Below are positions 7,697 through 16,222 of a DNA stretch of 44,947 bases, piece after piece. A program made the position numbers and the translations under genes. The DNA comes from Alphaproteobacteria bacterium (GTDB lineage Bacteria > Bacteroidota > Bacteroidia > Bacteroidales > FEN-979), in contig SACF01000037.1 of the NCBI GenBank assembly GCA_009928665.1, forward strand, positions 1 to 44,947, given 5' to 3'. Numbering within the stretch: position 1 is the first letter of the stretch; each line of letters begins with the position of its first letter. The notes under the pieces are model-generated. The model ran no database searches. It was not told the DNA's origin and worked only from the letters and a program-made list of their open reading frames with translations.

Positions 7697-9844
7697 ATGT
7701 TGATGATTCACGAAATAGATCTGCGAACCATTATCTTCGTCCTGGGGGTCACTCATCTGATGCAGATCTTGGTCTTCTATCACCAATACCGCATCAATAA
7801 AACTTACAAAGGCATCGGATGGTGGCTGATGTGGAGCGCTGCCGAAACCCTCGGCTTCTTTATCATCCTGCTAAGAGAGATCATTCCTTCGCTGCTCCCG
7901 GTGTTTATCATCCTGCAGAATTCCCTGATTATAGGTGGTACAGCATTTATCTATATCGGGGTATCCGTATTCCTTGACAAAAAGGTCAATCTGAAGATCC
8001 CGGTACTGATTTTCACAACTTTTTTCCTCGCCCTGCTTTACTTTTTATTCGTCTACCCCGATTACAACCTGCGAAGTGTGGTCATATCGTTAGCCCTCTC
8101 CGTGTTTGCATTCCTGACCGCGTACCGGCTTATCGTTCACAACATAACCAATATCAGAACATCAGCCAATTTCAATGCAGCCATATTTGTCCTGCACGGG
8201 ATAATTTTCTTTTATCGTGCTTTGGCACTCCTGATTACCGATCCTGTCGAAAACATCTTTTCATATACCTTCCTGAACTTCCTTCCCTATTTCGACGCTT
8301 TACTTGTAAGCCTTATCTGGACTTTCGGGTTTATCATCATGGTCAATAACCGTCTGGCTGCCGAAATATCTGAAGCCAAGGAGGGACTCCAGAAAATCTT
8401 CAGCACCAGTCCCGACGCATCCATCCTCACCACCCTTAAGGACGGCTTGATCCTCGATGTAAACGACGCGTACACTACTATAACCGGCTATACCCGGGAA
8501 GAACTGATCGGGAAATCGACACGGGATTTTGGGATCTGGAAAGATTTTAATGAACGGTCGAAAGTGATTGAAATTACCCGTAATGAGGGTCAGTGTGACA
8601 ATTATGAAGCCGTTTTCATCCGCAAGGATGGCACAGAGATGACAGGGCTGATGTCGGCCAACATTATACACCTTCAGGGGATTCCCCATTTGATCAGTAT
8701 TACGCGCGACATTTCAAAGCGAAAAATGATGGAAGAGTCGTTGCGGGAGTCCAACGCTTTTCTCGAAAACCTGATCAATTACGCCAACGCCCCGATCATC
8801 GTCTGGGATCCCCGTTTCCTGATCACCCGGTTCAATCACGCTTTCGAATTTCTCACCGGATACATGGAGGCTGAGGTAAAAGGAAAATCACTGGAGATCC
8901 TGTTCCCTTCTGAACTGGCTGATCAATCGATGGCGCTGATCCGCAAGACGCTAACAGGCGAACGTTGGGAATCGGTCGAAATCATAATCAAGCATAACGA
9001 CCAGTCGCTTCGGACGGTCTTGTGGAACTCGGCCACCATATTTAGTCCCGACGGAGTTACACCGGTCGCCACGATTGCACAGGGGCATGATATCACCAAG
9101 CGTAAACTGGCAGAAGAGGTGATCAACATGAAAAACCGGGAGTTGCAGGGGATCAATGCCGAAAAAGATAAGTTCTTCTCTATCCTGGCACACGATCTGC
9201 GGAACCCCTTCAACGCACTTTTAGGTTATACCGAACTGCTCACCGAAGAGTACGATTCACTCTCACCCACCGACATTGCCACAGCCATCGGCAGTCTGAG
9301 GAAATCATCATTGAACCTTTACCGGCTGCTTGAAAACCTCCTCGAATGGTCGCGTATCCAACGCGGCTCAGTATCCTTTGACCCCCAGCCGGTAAACCTC
9401 CGGACGATTGTGAACGAAATATACGATATCGTTTCAGAATCTGCCTCCAAAAAGCAAATCACCATCCAAATTGACATTCCTGATGATATCGCGGTTATTG
9501 CCGATCCGCACATGGTCTCAACGATTATCCGGAACCTTGTCTTCAATGCCATTAAATTTACCCGCGATGGGGGAAAAATCATGCTGAGCGCACATGTTGA
9601 CAACCCCTCATTCGTTGAAATCAGGATTGAAGATAATGGCATCGGGATGTCGCAGGAAATCCTGAACAACCTCTTCAGGCTCGACTGCAAATTCAACCGC
9701 TCCGGTACCGCGGGAGAGGCCAGCACCGGCCTTGGATTGATCATCTGTAAAGACTTTGTCGACAAACATGGCGGACGGATCAGCGCCACCAGCATTGAAG
9801 GAACCGGGAGTACCTTTACCGTCACCTTTCCGAGATCGCTCTGA
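7697..9844 (+). CDS. membrane sensor histidine kinase with two PAS domains
   Basis: The frame is open from a TTG at 7676, but the ATG at 7697 (MLMIHEIDLR) is preferred, giving 715 residues. About seven hydrophobic helices cover residues 1-225. Two PAS domains follow, the first starting IFSTSPDASILTT and the second ENLINYANAPIIVWD, each ending in the usual DI(S/T)KRK linker. The HisKA domain has its phospho-acceptor His at about 499 (FSILAHDLRNPFNAL). The HATPase domain shows the N box (NLVFNAIKFT), G1 (EDNGIGM) and G2 (STGLGLIICK). There is no receiver domain and no adjacent response regulator, so the partner lies elsewhere. The many-helix N-terminus suggests an input from the membrane or a small ligand. 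It is divergent from the BNR gene and not in an operon. Confidence 0.9.
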   Translation: MLMIHEIDLRTIIFVLGVTHLMQILVFYHQYRINKTYKGIGWWLMWSAAETLGFFIILLREIIPSLLPVFIILQNSLIIGGTAFIYIGVSVFLDKKVNLKIPVLIFTTFFLALLYFLFVYPDYNLRSVVISLALSVFAFLTAYRLIVHNITNIRTSANFNAAIFVLHGIIFFYRALALLITDPVENIFSYTFLNFLPYFDALLVSLIWTFGFIIMVNNRLAAEISEAKEGLQKIFSTSPDASILTTLKDGLILDVNDAYTTITGYTREELIGKSTRDFGIWKDFNERSKVIEITRNEGQCDNYEAVFIRKDGTEMTGLMSANIIHLQGIPHLISITRDISKRKMMEESLRESNAFLENLINYANAPIIVWDPRFLITRFNHAFEFLTGYMEAEVKGKSLEILFPSELADQSMALIRKTLTGERWESVEIIIKHNDQSLRTVLWNSATIFSPDGVTPVATIAQGHDITKRKLAEEVINMKNRELQGINAEKDKFFSILAHDLRNPFNALLGYTELLTEEYDSLSPTDIATAIGSLRKSSLNLYRLLENLLEWSRIQRGSVSFDPQPVNLRTIVNEIYDIVSESASKKQITIQIDIPDDIAVIADPHMVSTIIRNLVFNAIKFTRDGGKIMLSAHVDNPSFVEIRIEDNGIGMSQEILNNLFRLDCKFNRSGTAGEASTGLGLIICKDFVDKHGGRISATSIEGTGSTFTVTFPRSL

Positions 9845-9971
9845 CCCGAACGGTACCACCCTCCCAGGTATATTCAGCCACCACACCATTTCAATATCTG
9901 AACCCGGAATTCTATTTGCTATTATCAAAGAGACCTCCAGGTAATCGGAAGAAAAAGATGGAATAACATTT

Positions 9972-10003
9972 TTTGATTTTTTGATTTTAATCCCGTATTT
10001 TCG
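9972..10003 (+). promoter_or_regulatory. promoter of VOC protein gene
   Basis: TTTG at 9972-9975 and TATTTTCG at 9996-10003 are separated by exactly 20 bp; the -7 box has one mismatch to TAnnTTTG. The start would be near 10008, giving a leader of about 125 nt. Nothing else was recognised in the 290-bp gap 9845-10134. Confidence 0.45.
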
Positions 10004-10134
10004 CAAAACCTAACAAGTAGAATGTTCTGTTCCTACTTTATTTAGACTTTTCTGATTTTTCAACGGATTCAAATTTCAACCATTTAACCGCACCATAACA
10101 TTTAGATTTTATAAAACCAAAACACCTATTTCAT

Positions 10135-10575
10135 ATGACAACTGTGAACATTTATCTCACCTTCAACGGAAATTGTTTCGAAGCCTTTACTTTCTACAAA
10201 TCGGTACTGGGGGGTGAATTTTCCTACGTAGGTCGCTTTAAAGAAATGCCTCCAGAGGAAGGGATGCCTCCCCTCCCCAAAGAGATGGAGGATATGATCA
10301 TGCATATTTCGCTTCCGGTAAGCAAGGAGACGAGGCTTATGGGCAGCGACACGGGAGGCGAATGGGCTCCGGCCTATGTAGCAGGAAACAATTTCTCGGT
10401 TTCCATCAACACCGACAGCAAAGAGGAGGTCGACCGGTTGTTCAACGGATTATCGGCCGGCGGACAGGTTACCATGCCGCTGAACATGACATTCTGGGGT
10501 GATTATTTCGGGATGTTCACCGATAAATTCGGGATCAACTGGATGATCAGCTACGATACAAAACAGGAAAATTAA
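10135..10575 (+). CDS. VOC (glyoxalase/PhnB-like) family protein
   Basis: A 146-residue protein of the PhnB/YjdN branch of the vicinal-oxygen-chelate superfamily. It begins VNIYLTFNGNCFEAFTFYKS, then LGGEFSYVGRF, and ends with FWGDYFGMFTDKFGINWMI, the usual final strand. PhnB-like proteins have the paired beta-alpha-beta-beta-beta fold, but most lack the full metal-ligand set and have no known reaction. It opens a plus-strand cluster with the Cys-rich protein and the methyltransferase. A GC-rich hairpin follows, so it may be transcribed alone. Start codon ATG, matching the family N-terminus. Confidence 0.85.
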   Translation: MTTVNIYLTFNGNCFEAFTFYKSVLGGEFSYVGRFKEMPPEEGMPPLPKEMEDMIMHISLPVSKETRLMGSDTGGEWAPAYVAGNNFSVSINTDSKEEVDRLFNGLSAGGQVTMPLNMTFWGDYFGMFTDKFGINWMISYDTKQEN

Positions 10576-10627
10576 TTACTCGTCCGGCGCCGGCCACAAT
10601 CCGTGTACTCTTCAAAACGGGAAACTC

Positions 10628-10647
10628 TCCGGCCTGCGCCGGATTTT
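10628..10647 (+). terminator. intrinsic terminator after VOC gene
   Basis: TCCGGC-CTGC-GCCGGA followed by TTTT forms a perfect six-pair hairpin with a short T-tract. A second palindrome, CCGGCGCCGG, lies just upstream at 10584-10593 and could pair with it. Confidence 0.5.
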
Positions 10648-10685
10648 CAGATTTTTTCAAACCCATCAAAAAAAAAGGAAAGACC

Positions 10686-11171
10686 ATGACACAATCAACA
10701 GAAAAAGACCCTGTATGTTGTCCCGAGTTTGATCCTGCACCCTGGGACGATAAAATGTTCGAATGGACAAACAAACGATTCCTGAAAGATCACGTATGCA
10801 CGTTGTTTTACATGCCCCTTAATTTCGGGAAGGTGATGAAACGGCTGAATGGGCAGGTTACCGCCGGTGGCGCCTCCATGCCCGACTGGCTTTGTCTTTC
10901 GGATCACACATCAAGATGGAACATGGATTTGTACCTTGCAGTCGACAAAGAGGTACCCGGCGCCGGCAATACCACGCTGAGCGGAAAGTTTTACAGCAAA
11001 GTTTATGAAGGATCTTTCGGAAATACCGGTAAATGGTGTAAAGACTATGAAGCTTTAGTCAAATCGAAAGGACTGACCATTAAAAAATGGTACATGTGGT
11101 ACACGACCTGCCCGAAATGCGCAAAAAAATACGGGAAAAACTACGTGGTTCTGGTAGGGCTGGTCGAATAA
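10686..11171 (+). CDS. conserved Cys-rich protein, function unknown (often labelled hydrolase)
   Basis: A 161-residue soluble protein preceded by AAAGGAAAGACC, which supports the ATG at 10686. It carries a vicinal cysteine pair near the N-terminus (C11-C12, DPVCCPEFDP) and a CxxC near the C-terminus (C142, C145, TTCPKCAKKYGKNYVV). Between them are WLCLSDHTSRWNMDLYLAV and a glycine-rich LSGKFYSKVYEG strand. I recognise this as a conserved family, usually annotated only as 'hydrolase', and see no catalytic motif that justifies the name. The four Cys could form a zinc or other metal site. The shape of the core recalls effector-binding (GyrI-like) domains, but that is inference. It is 7 bp upstream of the methyltransferase and almost certainly co-transcribed with it. 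Confidence 0.7.
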   Translation: MTQSTEKDPVCCPEFDPAPWDDKMFEWTNKRFLKDHVCTLFYMPLNFGKVMKRLNGQVTAGGASMPDWLCLSDHTSRWNMDLYLAVDKEVPGAGNTTLSGKFYSKVYEGSFGNTGKWCKDYEALVKSKGLTIKKWYMWYTTCPKCAKKYGKNYVVLVGLVE

Positions 11172-11178
11172 ACCGCAA

Positions 11179-11847
11179 ATGTCAAACTACTATTCCGAAC
11201 ATCTAAACGCGAATAATCTCCTGCGGTGCTACGAGGTTGCCCCCCTCAGGGTAAAACAGTTTCTCGAAGCAGAGATCGGATTCGTTCTCAGTCGGACCGA
11301 TGCCGACTCTGTAGTACTCGACTTGGGTTGCGGCTATGGCAGAGTCGCAATCAGACTGGCTGAAAAAGCCAGACAGGTCACCGGTATTGATATATCATCC
11401 GATAATATTAAACTGGCAGAGACATGTTTTTCACTACCTAACATCCGCTATCATGTAATGGATGCCATTGCCCTTGATTTCCCGTATGATACCTTCGATA
11501 TGACGCTATGTATCCAGAATGGAATTTCGGCATTCCGGGTCAATCCCGAAGCCTTGATTCGCGAGGCGTTGCGCGTGACAAGGAAGGGAGGGCTACTTCT
11601 GTTTTCAAGCTATTCTGATAAGTTCTGGAATGACAGGCTTCATTGGTTCCATATTCAGTCAAAAGAGGGATTGATCGGCGAAATTGATGATGACCTTACG
11701 AAAAACGGCATCATTGTATGTCGCGATGGTTTCAGGGCGGTTACCTGTTCAGGATCAGAATTTCTGGAACTCGCATCAAAACTCAATATCGCAGCTAAAA
11801 TTCATGAAATCGATGCTTCAACTGTTTTTTGTGAAATGAGAAAGTAA
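11179..11847 (+). CDS. class I SAM-dependent methyltransferase
   Basis: A 222-residue protein with the Rossmann-type SAM site: motif I VVLDLGCGYGRVAIRLA (residues 35-51), followed by VTGIDISSDNIKLAE (the acidic residue that binds the ribose) and motif III-like FDMTLCIQNGISAF. The later KGGLLLFSSYSDKFW segment is typical of methyltransferases acting on small molecules (Methyltransf_11/25 type). The substrate cannot be read from the sequence. It starts 7 bp after the Cys-rich protein gene, so the two may act on the same compound. The coding sequence looks complete. Confidence 0.87.
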   Translation: MSNYYSEHLNANNLLRCYEVAPLRVKQFLEAEIGFVLSRTDADSVVLDLGCGYGRVAIRLAEKARQVTGIDISSDNIKLAETCFSLPNIRYHVMDAIALDFPYDTFDMTLCIQNGISAFRVNPEALIREALRVTRKGGLLLFSSYSDKFWNDRLHWFHIQSKEGLIGEIDDDLTKNGIIVCRDGFRAVTCSGSEFLELASKLNIAAKIHEIDASTVFCEMRK

Positions 11848-11889
11848 GATTTGACATAATTTTACCTAAAAACATAAACTACAAATCTC

Positions 11890-13314
11890 ATGAAAATTAA
11901 ATGTGCCCTCTTATTTGCCGGGATTCTCCTTTTGGGAAGTTGCAAGCCGCCGGTCGGGGAACCATCAGAATTCGCATCCGTAAGCCAGGTCGAATCCGGG
12001 AAAGCGTTTTCGGTAATGCTGACTGCTTACAGCACCACGTTGATTGCAAACGGCACCGACCAGACCCGATTGAGGATCGCGGTTATCGACAGCCTCAGCC
12101 GTGAAATAACAAGCGCCTCCGATTCGCTCAGCGTATTTATCACCGGCGACGGGGCCGTGAAAAATGAGGATGGAACAACCCTGGTCATGAAACAGGATAC
12201 CGGCGGCCGGATCTACGCCGCCACCAAACTCGAAAATGGGATCTGTCACCTGATTTTTATCGCGGGAAAAAAGCCTGATAAGGTCAAACTTGAAGTCAGA
12301 TCGGGAAAACTCTGGCCGGGTGGCCATGAAATCCATACCCTTCCGGCCGGTTTCGTGATGATGGAACCAAAACCGGAACAACTGGCTGCAACTGTCAAAC
12401 CGATCGAAAGGATGATCGGCGCCGATATTTCGTTCCTCCCACAGATTGAAGCAAAAGGGACAAAATTCAGGGAAAACGGAAATGAAACCGATGCCATATT
12501 GCTGTTGAAAAAGCATGGATTCAACTATATCCGACTCCGGATTTTCGTCGAACCGGCAAATGAAAAGGGCTATGCGCCCCGCGAAGGTTACTGCGACCTG
12601 AACCACACGCTGTATATGGCAAAAAGGGTCAAAGAAGCCGGGATGAGACTGCTGCTCGATTTCCACTACAGCGACTACTGGGCCGATCCGCAGCAGCAGT
12701 TCAAACCGCTGGCCTGGAGCACCCTTGATCTTAAATCACTTCAGGACAGTGTAAAGCAATATACTGCACGGGTTCTTTCGGCCCTGAAAAAACAAGGCAC
12801 TCCTCCCGATATGGTACAGGTGGGTAACGAGATCAATCACGGTATCCTGTGGCCCGACGGACATATCTCCAATCCCGACAACCTGGCAGCCTTACTGAAA
12901 TCGGGTGTAGAAGGCGTAACCAATGTGGATACCGGGATTCCGGTAATGATGCATCTTGCACTCGGGGGACAAAACAAGGAGGCTGTTTTCTGGTTGGACA
13001 ACATGATCGCCAGAGGGGTAAAATTCGATATCATCGGTATTTCCTACTATCCCCGCTGGCATGGTACCCTCGACGATCTGAAATCGAACCTCACAGACTT
13101 GTCCCGGCGTTATCACAAACCGGTTAACGTTGTTGAATATTCCGATTTTAAAAAACAGGTTCACGACATTGTTTTCACACTGCCCGACGGTCTTGGCAAA
13201 GGAGCCTGCATCTGGGAGCCCCTCAATGCCTGGAGCGGGCTGTTCGACCAGGAAAATAACGTGAAACCACTGATGTTGACATACGACTCACTTGCCCGTC
13301 AATACCTCAGATAA
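11890..13314 (+). CDS. GH53 arabinogalactan endo-beta-1,4-galactanase lipoprotein
   Basis: A 474-residue protein. The signal peptide ends in a lipobox (LLLGSCKPP, lipidated C18). Residues about 40-150 form an invasin/Big_1-like Ig domain (LTAYSTTLIANGTDQTRLRI). Residues 175-474 form the GH53 (beta/alpha)8 barrel, starting GADISFLPQIEAKG. The acid/base is E314 (VQVGNEINHG) and the nucleophile is E416 (VNVVEYSDF). Also visible are YIRLRIFVEP and LLLDFHYSDYWADP, both typical of GH53. It should cut beta-1,4-galactan side chains of pectin at the cell surface. No SusC/SusD pair or other glycosidase is nearby, so this is not a normal polysaccharide utilisation locus. It follows the methyltransferase by 42 bp. 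Confidence 0.93.
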   Translation: MKIKCALLFAGILLLGSCKPPVGEPSEFASVSQVESGKAFSVMLTAYSTTLIANGTDQTRLRIAVIDSLSREITSASDSLSVFITGDGAVKNEDGTTLVMKQDTGGRIYAATKLENGICHLIFIAGKKPDKVKLEVRSGKLWPGGHEIHTLPAGFVMMEPKPEQLAATVKPIERMIGADISFLPQIEAKGTKFRENGNETDAILLLKKHGFNYIRLRIFVEPANEKGYAPREGYCDLNHTLYMAKRVKEAGMRLLLDFHYSDYWADPQQQFKPLAWSTLDLKSLQDSVKQYTARVLSALKKQGTPPDMVQVGNEINHGILWPDGHISNPDNLAALLKSGVEGVTNVDTGIPVMMHLALGGQNKEAVFWLDNMIARGVKFDIIGISYYPRWHGTLDDLKSNLTDLSRRYHKPVNVVEYSDFKKQVHDIVFTLPDGLGKGACIWEPLNAWSGLFDQENNVKPLMLTYDSLARQYLR

Positions 13315-13340
13315 TCCCGGAATCCGTACGTCATTCGTAT

Positions 13341-13378
13341 TCATTCGTAAATCGTAAATCATGTTCAATCGTAAATTT
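13341..13378 (+). repeat. degenerate CGTAAATC intergenic repeats
   Basis: Several imperfect copies of (A/T)TCGTAAATC lie in tandem after the GH53 gene. A 15-base core, CGTAAATCGTAAATC (13346-13360), recurs exactly in inverted orientation at 20487-20501. Function unknown. Confidence 0.5.
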
Positions 13379-13433
13379 TAAACGTTCACTTAAACTTGTC
13401 GGTTTTTTCCAATCCCGGTAAAAAATGCCGGGG

Positions 13434-13441
13434 TAGTTTTG
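13434..13441 (+). promoter_or_regulatory. -7 box of second VOC gene
   Basis: TAGTTTTG matches TAnnTTTG and lies 25 bp before the ATG at 13467. A T-rich run lies upstream but no TTTG at 19-20 bp. Confidence 0.45.
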
Positions 13442-13466
13442 CATGGTAACCTTTTAAATAAAAACC

Positions 13467-13838
13467 ATGAAACAGTTGATCAGTTTTTTTGAGATTCCCG
13501 CGTCCGATTTCGACCGGGCAGTGGAATTTTATGAACATGTCCTCGATGTGACGTGCACGCGGTGCGATTGCGGCGAGGAAAAGATGGCCTTTTTCCCCGA
13601 TCCTGAAACTGGTCCCAGAGGCGCTGTCATTTCTGCCAAAGGATTCGATCCTTCACCCGGAGGGGTCATTATCAGCTTCTGTGTCGACCGGATTGAAGAT
13701 GTACTCAGCCGTGTCATAGCAAACGGTGGAAAGGTCTTCATCCCAAAAACAAAGATCGAAGCCGAAGGTCAGGGTTATTTTGCAGTTTTCTTCGATTGTG
13801 AGGGAAACAAGATCGGGCTGCACAGTGTCATGGAATGA
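13467..13838 (+). CDS. VOC family (glyoxalase/bleomycin-resistance-like) protein
   Basis: A 123-residue protein of the vicinal-oxygen-chelate fold. It starts ISFFEIPASDFDRAVEFYEHVLD (the typical first strand and helix), has a central GGVIISFCVDRIEDVLSRVIANGGKVFIPKT and ends GYFAVFFDCEGNKIGLHS. A CTRCDC cluster at residues 30-35 is unusual and may bind a metal. The substrate is unknown. The gene has its own -7 box and is followed 89 bp later by an AraC regulator on the same strand; that gene also carries its own -7 box, so the two are probably separate transcripts. Confidence 0.85.
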   Translation: MKQLISFFEIPASDFDRAVEFYEHVLDVTCTRCDCGEEKMAFFPDPETGPRGAVISAKGFDPSPGGVIISFCVDRIEDVLSRVIANGGKVFIPKTKIEAEGQGYFAVFFDCEGNKIGLHSVME

Positions 13839-13898
13839 CAGAATTCTATCTCTCCCGCTTTGTGATATTTTCGTCAGAGCCTGTACCAAATAACCTCG

Positions 13899-13906
13899 TA
13901 ATTTTG
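13899..13906 (+). promoter_or_regulatory. -7 box of AraC regulator
   Basis: TAATTTTG matches TAnnTTTG and lies 21 bp before the ATG at 13928. No well-spaced -33 element was seen. Confidence 0.45.
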
Positions 13907-13927
13907 CGAATCTGTAATCTTTTCTGA

Positions 13928-14731
13928 ATGACCTGCAGGATCATCAAACCGACCGGTATTCTTGCCGGGGTGATCGACTATTACTGGATCGTCGAACACC
14001 CCGGTAACCGGTCTGTCCATCTCGAATTGGTCTACCCGCAGCTTTTCCTGCAGATGATGTTTTATTTCGGATCCCGTTTTACGCAGCGCCATGCCGACGG
14101 CACCTCACTTCAATTGCCTCCGGGATGCATCTGCGGACTAAAGGACCATTATGTCCATGTAGAGGTAACTTCGGGTTTTGGCTTGTTGGGCGTGGTCTTT
14201 CATCCGCATGCCGCCCGGCAGATCCTGGGAATCCCCGTTAATGAAATGCGGGGCATCAATGTACCGCTGTCCGATTGGCTCGGACGGGCCGGATCGGAAC
14301 TCGAAGAAAGGATTTTTCAGGCATCGTGTCACGATGACCGGATCGCGATCCTTGAAGCATTTCTCCTGGGAAGACTTTCAGAACCATCGTATGATCAGCG
14401 CAGGATCGCAGCCAGCATCCGACAACTCCAACGGAAACCCTGGGCAATATCGCTGAAAGACCTTGCCGGACAAGCCTGCCTCAGTGACCGTCAGTTTGAA
14501 AGGATTTTTGCAGGTTTTGCCGGAACCACGCCGAAACAATTTCACCGGATCGCAAGGCTGAATCATGCCATTGAAATGGCCGGGATTCAAAAACGCGTCA
14601 ATCTAACCTCCGTTGCACTTGCTTCGGGATATTACGACCAGGCTCATTTCAACAATGAATTCAGGGAGATGACCGGATTGTCGCCCCGTCAGTTCTTCCG
14701 GATTTCGTGCGACACGGGATCAGTCTTCTGA
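13928..14731 (+). CDS. AraC family regulator with DUF6597-like N-terminal domain
   Basis: A 267-residue protein. The N-terminal half has the DUF6597-like pattern ILAGVIDYYWIVEHPG, LVYPQLFLQMMFYFGSRF and LLGVVFHPHAARQILGIPVNEM. This cupin-like sensor domain is common in AraC proteins of this type. The C-terminal about 100 residues are the double helix-turn-helix (LAGQACLSDRQFERIFAGFA, then ALASGYYDQAHFNNEFREMT, ending GLSPRQFF). It probably controls a nearby gene, perhaps the VOC gene upstream or the convergent osmC-like gene, but the sequence does not show a target site. Confidence 0.9.
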   Translation: MTCRIIKPTGILAGVIDYYWIVEHPGNRSVHLELVYPQLFLQMMFYFGSRFTQRHADGTSLQLPPGCICGLKDHYVHVEVTSGFGLLGVVFHPHAARQILGIPVNEMRGINVPLSDWLGRAGSELEERIFQASCHDDRIAILEAFLLGRLSEPSYDQRRIAASIRQLQRKPWAISLKDLAGQACLSDRQFERIFAGFAGTTPKQFHRIARLNHAIEMAGIQKRVNLTSVALASGYYDQAHFNNEFREMTGLSPRQFFRISCDTGSVF

Positions 14732-14737
14732 CCGCCT

Positions 14738-14760
14738 CCAGCCATAATGAATCATGGTGG
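14738..14760. terminator. imperfect hairpin between convergent araC and osmC genes
   Basis: CCA-G-CCAT pairs with ATGG-TGG across an eight-base loop, seven pairs with a one-base bulge. No long T-tract follows, so this is a weak call based on position between two convergent stops. Confidence 0.3.
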
Positions 14761-14778
14761 CCGGGTCTGTAATACTTC

Positions 14779-15210
14779 TTACGGTTTCCGGACTTCACAA
14801 CGGGTGACGATTTCCACGTTTCCTTTAATCATGGCCCATACCGGACACATCGAGTCTTCGGCCATGTGAATTGCTTTTAGCAGATCCGGGGTGTTTGCAT
14901 CGGGCGATGTAACGAGAAATTCCATCTCGATTTTGCTGAAAGCCATAGGAAGGGTCTCCTGCCTGGTTCCCGTTGCCCGGATGGCCATTCCGGTGACGGT
15001 TTTGTTCATTTTCCGCAACAAGACGGCAATGGCAGTTCCGCTGCATCCGGAAAAACTAAGCAGGAGCATTTCAAGCCCGGTGTAACCTTGTCCCTCACCG
15101 AAAGGCGGGAAATAGTCCATGATCACTTCGGAGTTATCCCTCGATCTACCGGAGAATTTTATTTTTTGGTCGATTAGTTTTACTTCCGTCGACAAGTGTT
15201 GGTGTTCCAT
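14779..15210 (-). CDS. OsmC family thiol peroxidase-like protein
   Basis: A 143-residue protein of the OsmC/Ohr superfamily. The peroxidatic cysteine is C56 (SFSGCSGTAIAVLL) and the resolving one C122 (EDSMCPVWAMIKG). The family's conserved glutamate is probably E47 in YTGLEMLLLSF. These proteins reduce organic hydroperoxides in the cytoplasm; the exact branch (OsmC, Ohr or YhfA-like) was not resolved. It has a well-formed promoter on the minus strand with an 87-nt leader and is not part of an operon. Confidence 0.88.
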   Translation of the reverse strand: MEHQHLSTEVKLIDQKIKFSGRSRDNSEVIMDYFPPFGEGQGYTGLEMLLLSFSGCSGTAIAVLLRKMNKTVTGMAIRATGTRQETLPMAFSKIEMEFLVTSPDANTPDLLKAIHMAEDSMCPVWAMIKGNVEIVTRCEVRKP

Positions 15211-15540
15211 GATCTGTTCAGATTAATACGGTGGTTGTGAGTCCCTGTTTGTAATTTCTGGTAAAAGTCGCTAGACCTTAAAGGTAATTTTACCTTCGGA
15301 TACAAAAGTACAGCCTGTTCTGATTCCCGGCAAATTTTTTCTTGTAAGGGTACCGTCCTGAAGGATACGGATTTCCAGATATTACAACATCTTTTCCCGA
15401 AATTGTAACCCGTGGCAGTCAGGATCTGTGCAATTTTGCATCGTCAACCGAAACCAATTCCTGCTTGTTTTTTACCCGGGAATGGTCGCGGAACCCTTAA
15501 AAAGATCTTAATACAAACCATTAAAACAAACAAGAATAAT
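15211..15540. other. 330-bp intergenic region between osmC-like and yceI-like genes
   Basis: This gap between divergent genes holds a clear minus-strand promoter (15303-15334). On the plus strand only a weak CAATTTTG at 15431-15438 could serve the YceI gene. An open frame runs from a GTG at 15412 into the YceI gene, but the part before 15541 does not look like protein. No other gene was seen. Confidence 0.5.
15303..15334 (-). promoter_or_regulatory. promoter of osmC-like gene
   Basis: On the minus strand TTTG (15331-15334) is followed after exactly 20 bp by TACTTTTG (15303-15310), matching the Bacteroidota -33/-7 consensus at ideal spacing. The start would be near 15298. Confidence 0.6.
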
Positions 15541-16137
15541 ATGAAAACAACCGTAAAATATCTGACCGCCGTATTAGTCAGTTTCCTCATCGCAGGAACC
15601 GCTTTTGCCCAGACCACCTGGAATCTTGATAAGTCACATTCCAATGTCAAATTCACCGTGACCCACCTGGTGATCTCGGAGGTTGATGGTCTTTTCAAAT
15701 CCTTCAACGGAACCATGACCGCTTCAAAACCCGACTTCACCGATGCAAAAATCGATTTCTCAGTCGATATTGCCAGTATCAGCACCGACAATGAACAGCG
15801 TGATGGCCATCTGAAATCGGATGACTTCTTCAACGCCGAAAAATTTCCCGTTATGACCTTTAAAAGCGTTCTGATGCGGAAAGTAAGCGGCAACAAGTAT
15901 GAACTGCTCGGGAACCTTACGATTCGCGATGTGACCAAACCGGTGAAATTTACCGTGGTATACGGTGGCACCGTTAAAGATCCTTGGGGCAATACCAAAG
16001 CCGGATTCAAAGCCACCACCACCATCAACCGGCTGGAATACGGACTGAAATGGAATTCACTTACCGAAGCCGGCGGGGCAGTGGTAGGGCCGGATGTGAA
16101 TATTACCCTCAATGTCGAATTTGCCCAGGCAAAATAA
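15541..16137 (+). CDS. periplasmic YceI-like lipocalin-fold protein
   Basis: The frame opens at 15412, but the ATG at 15541 begins a clear signal peptide (MKTTVKYLTAVLVSFL, cleaved after AFAQ) and is the right start, giving 198 residues. The mature protein is a YceI domain: WNLDKSHSNVKFTVTHLVISE, GTMTASKPDF, VDIASISTDNEQRDGHLKSDDFF, KFPVMTFKS, GNLTIRDVTKPV and a C-terminal NITLNVEFAQ strand. YceI proteins form an extended lipocalin barrel that binds long isoprenoid-like molecules in the periplasm. It is followed at once by a strong terminator, so it forms its own transcript. Confidence 0.92.
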   Translation: MKTTVKYLTAVLVSFLIAGTAFAQTTWNLDKSHSNVKFTVTHLVISEVDGLFKSFNGTMTASKPDFTDAKIDFSVDIASISTDNEQRDGHLKSDDFFNAEKFPVMTFKSVLMRKVSGNKYELLGNLTIRDVTKPVKFTVVYGGTVKDPWGNTKAGFKATTTINRLEYGLKWNSLTEAGGAVVGPDVNITLNVEFAQAK

Positions 16138-16157
16138 ATTATTCGGTTTTTTTTAAG

Positions 16158-16188
16158 AAGGTGGCGCCCATGTGTGCCACCTTTTTTT
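16158..16188 (+). terminator. rho-independent terminator of yceI-like gene
   Basis: AAGGTGGC (16158-16165) pairs perfectly with GCCACCTT (16176-16183), eight pairs with a ten-base loop, followed by TTTTT. It lies 20 bp after the stop codon. Confidence 0.8.
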
Positions 16189-16222
16189 GTCGATCTTATT
16201 CAATACAAATAATACAATTTCG

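Noticed and set aside
11965..12666. 233-codon antisense frame in the GH53 gene
   Set aside because: Shadow of the Ig-like and N-terminal GH53 region.
13341..13378. CRISPR or mobile-element end
   Set aside because: Repeats are too short and irregular, and no transposase or terminal inverted repeats are present.
15444..16112. 222-codon antisense frame over the yceI-like gene
   Set aside because: Shadow; the sense strand has a clear YceI domain and terminator.
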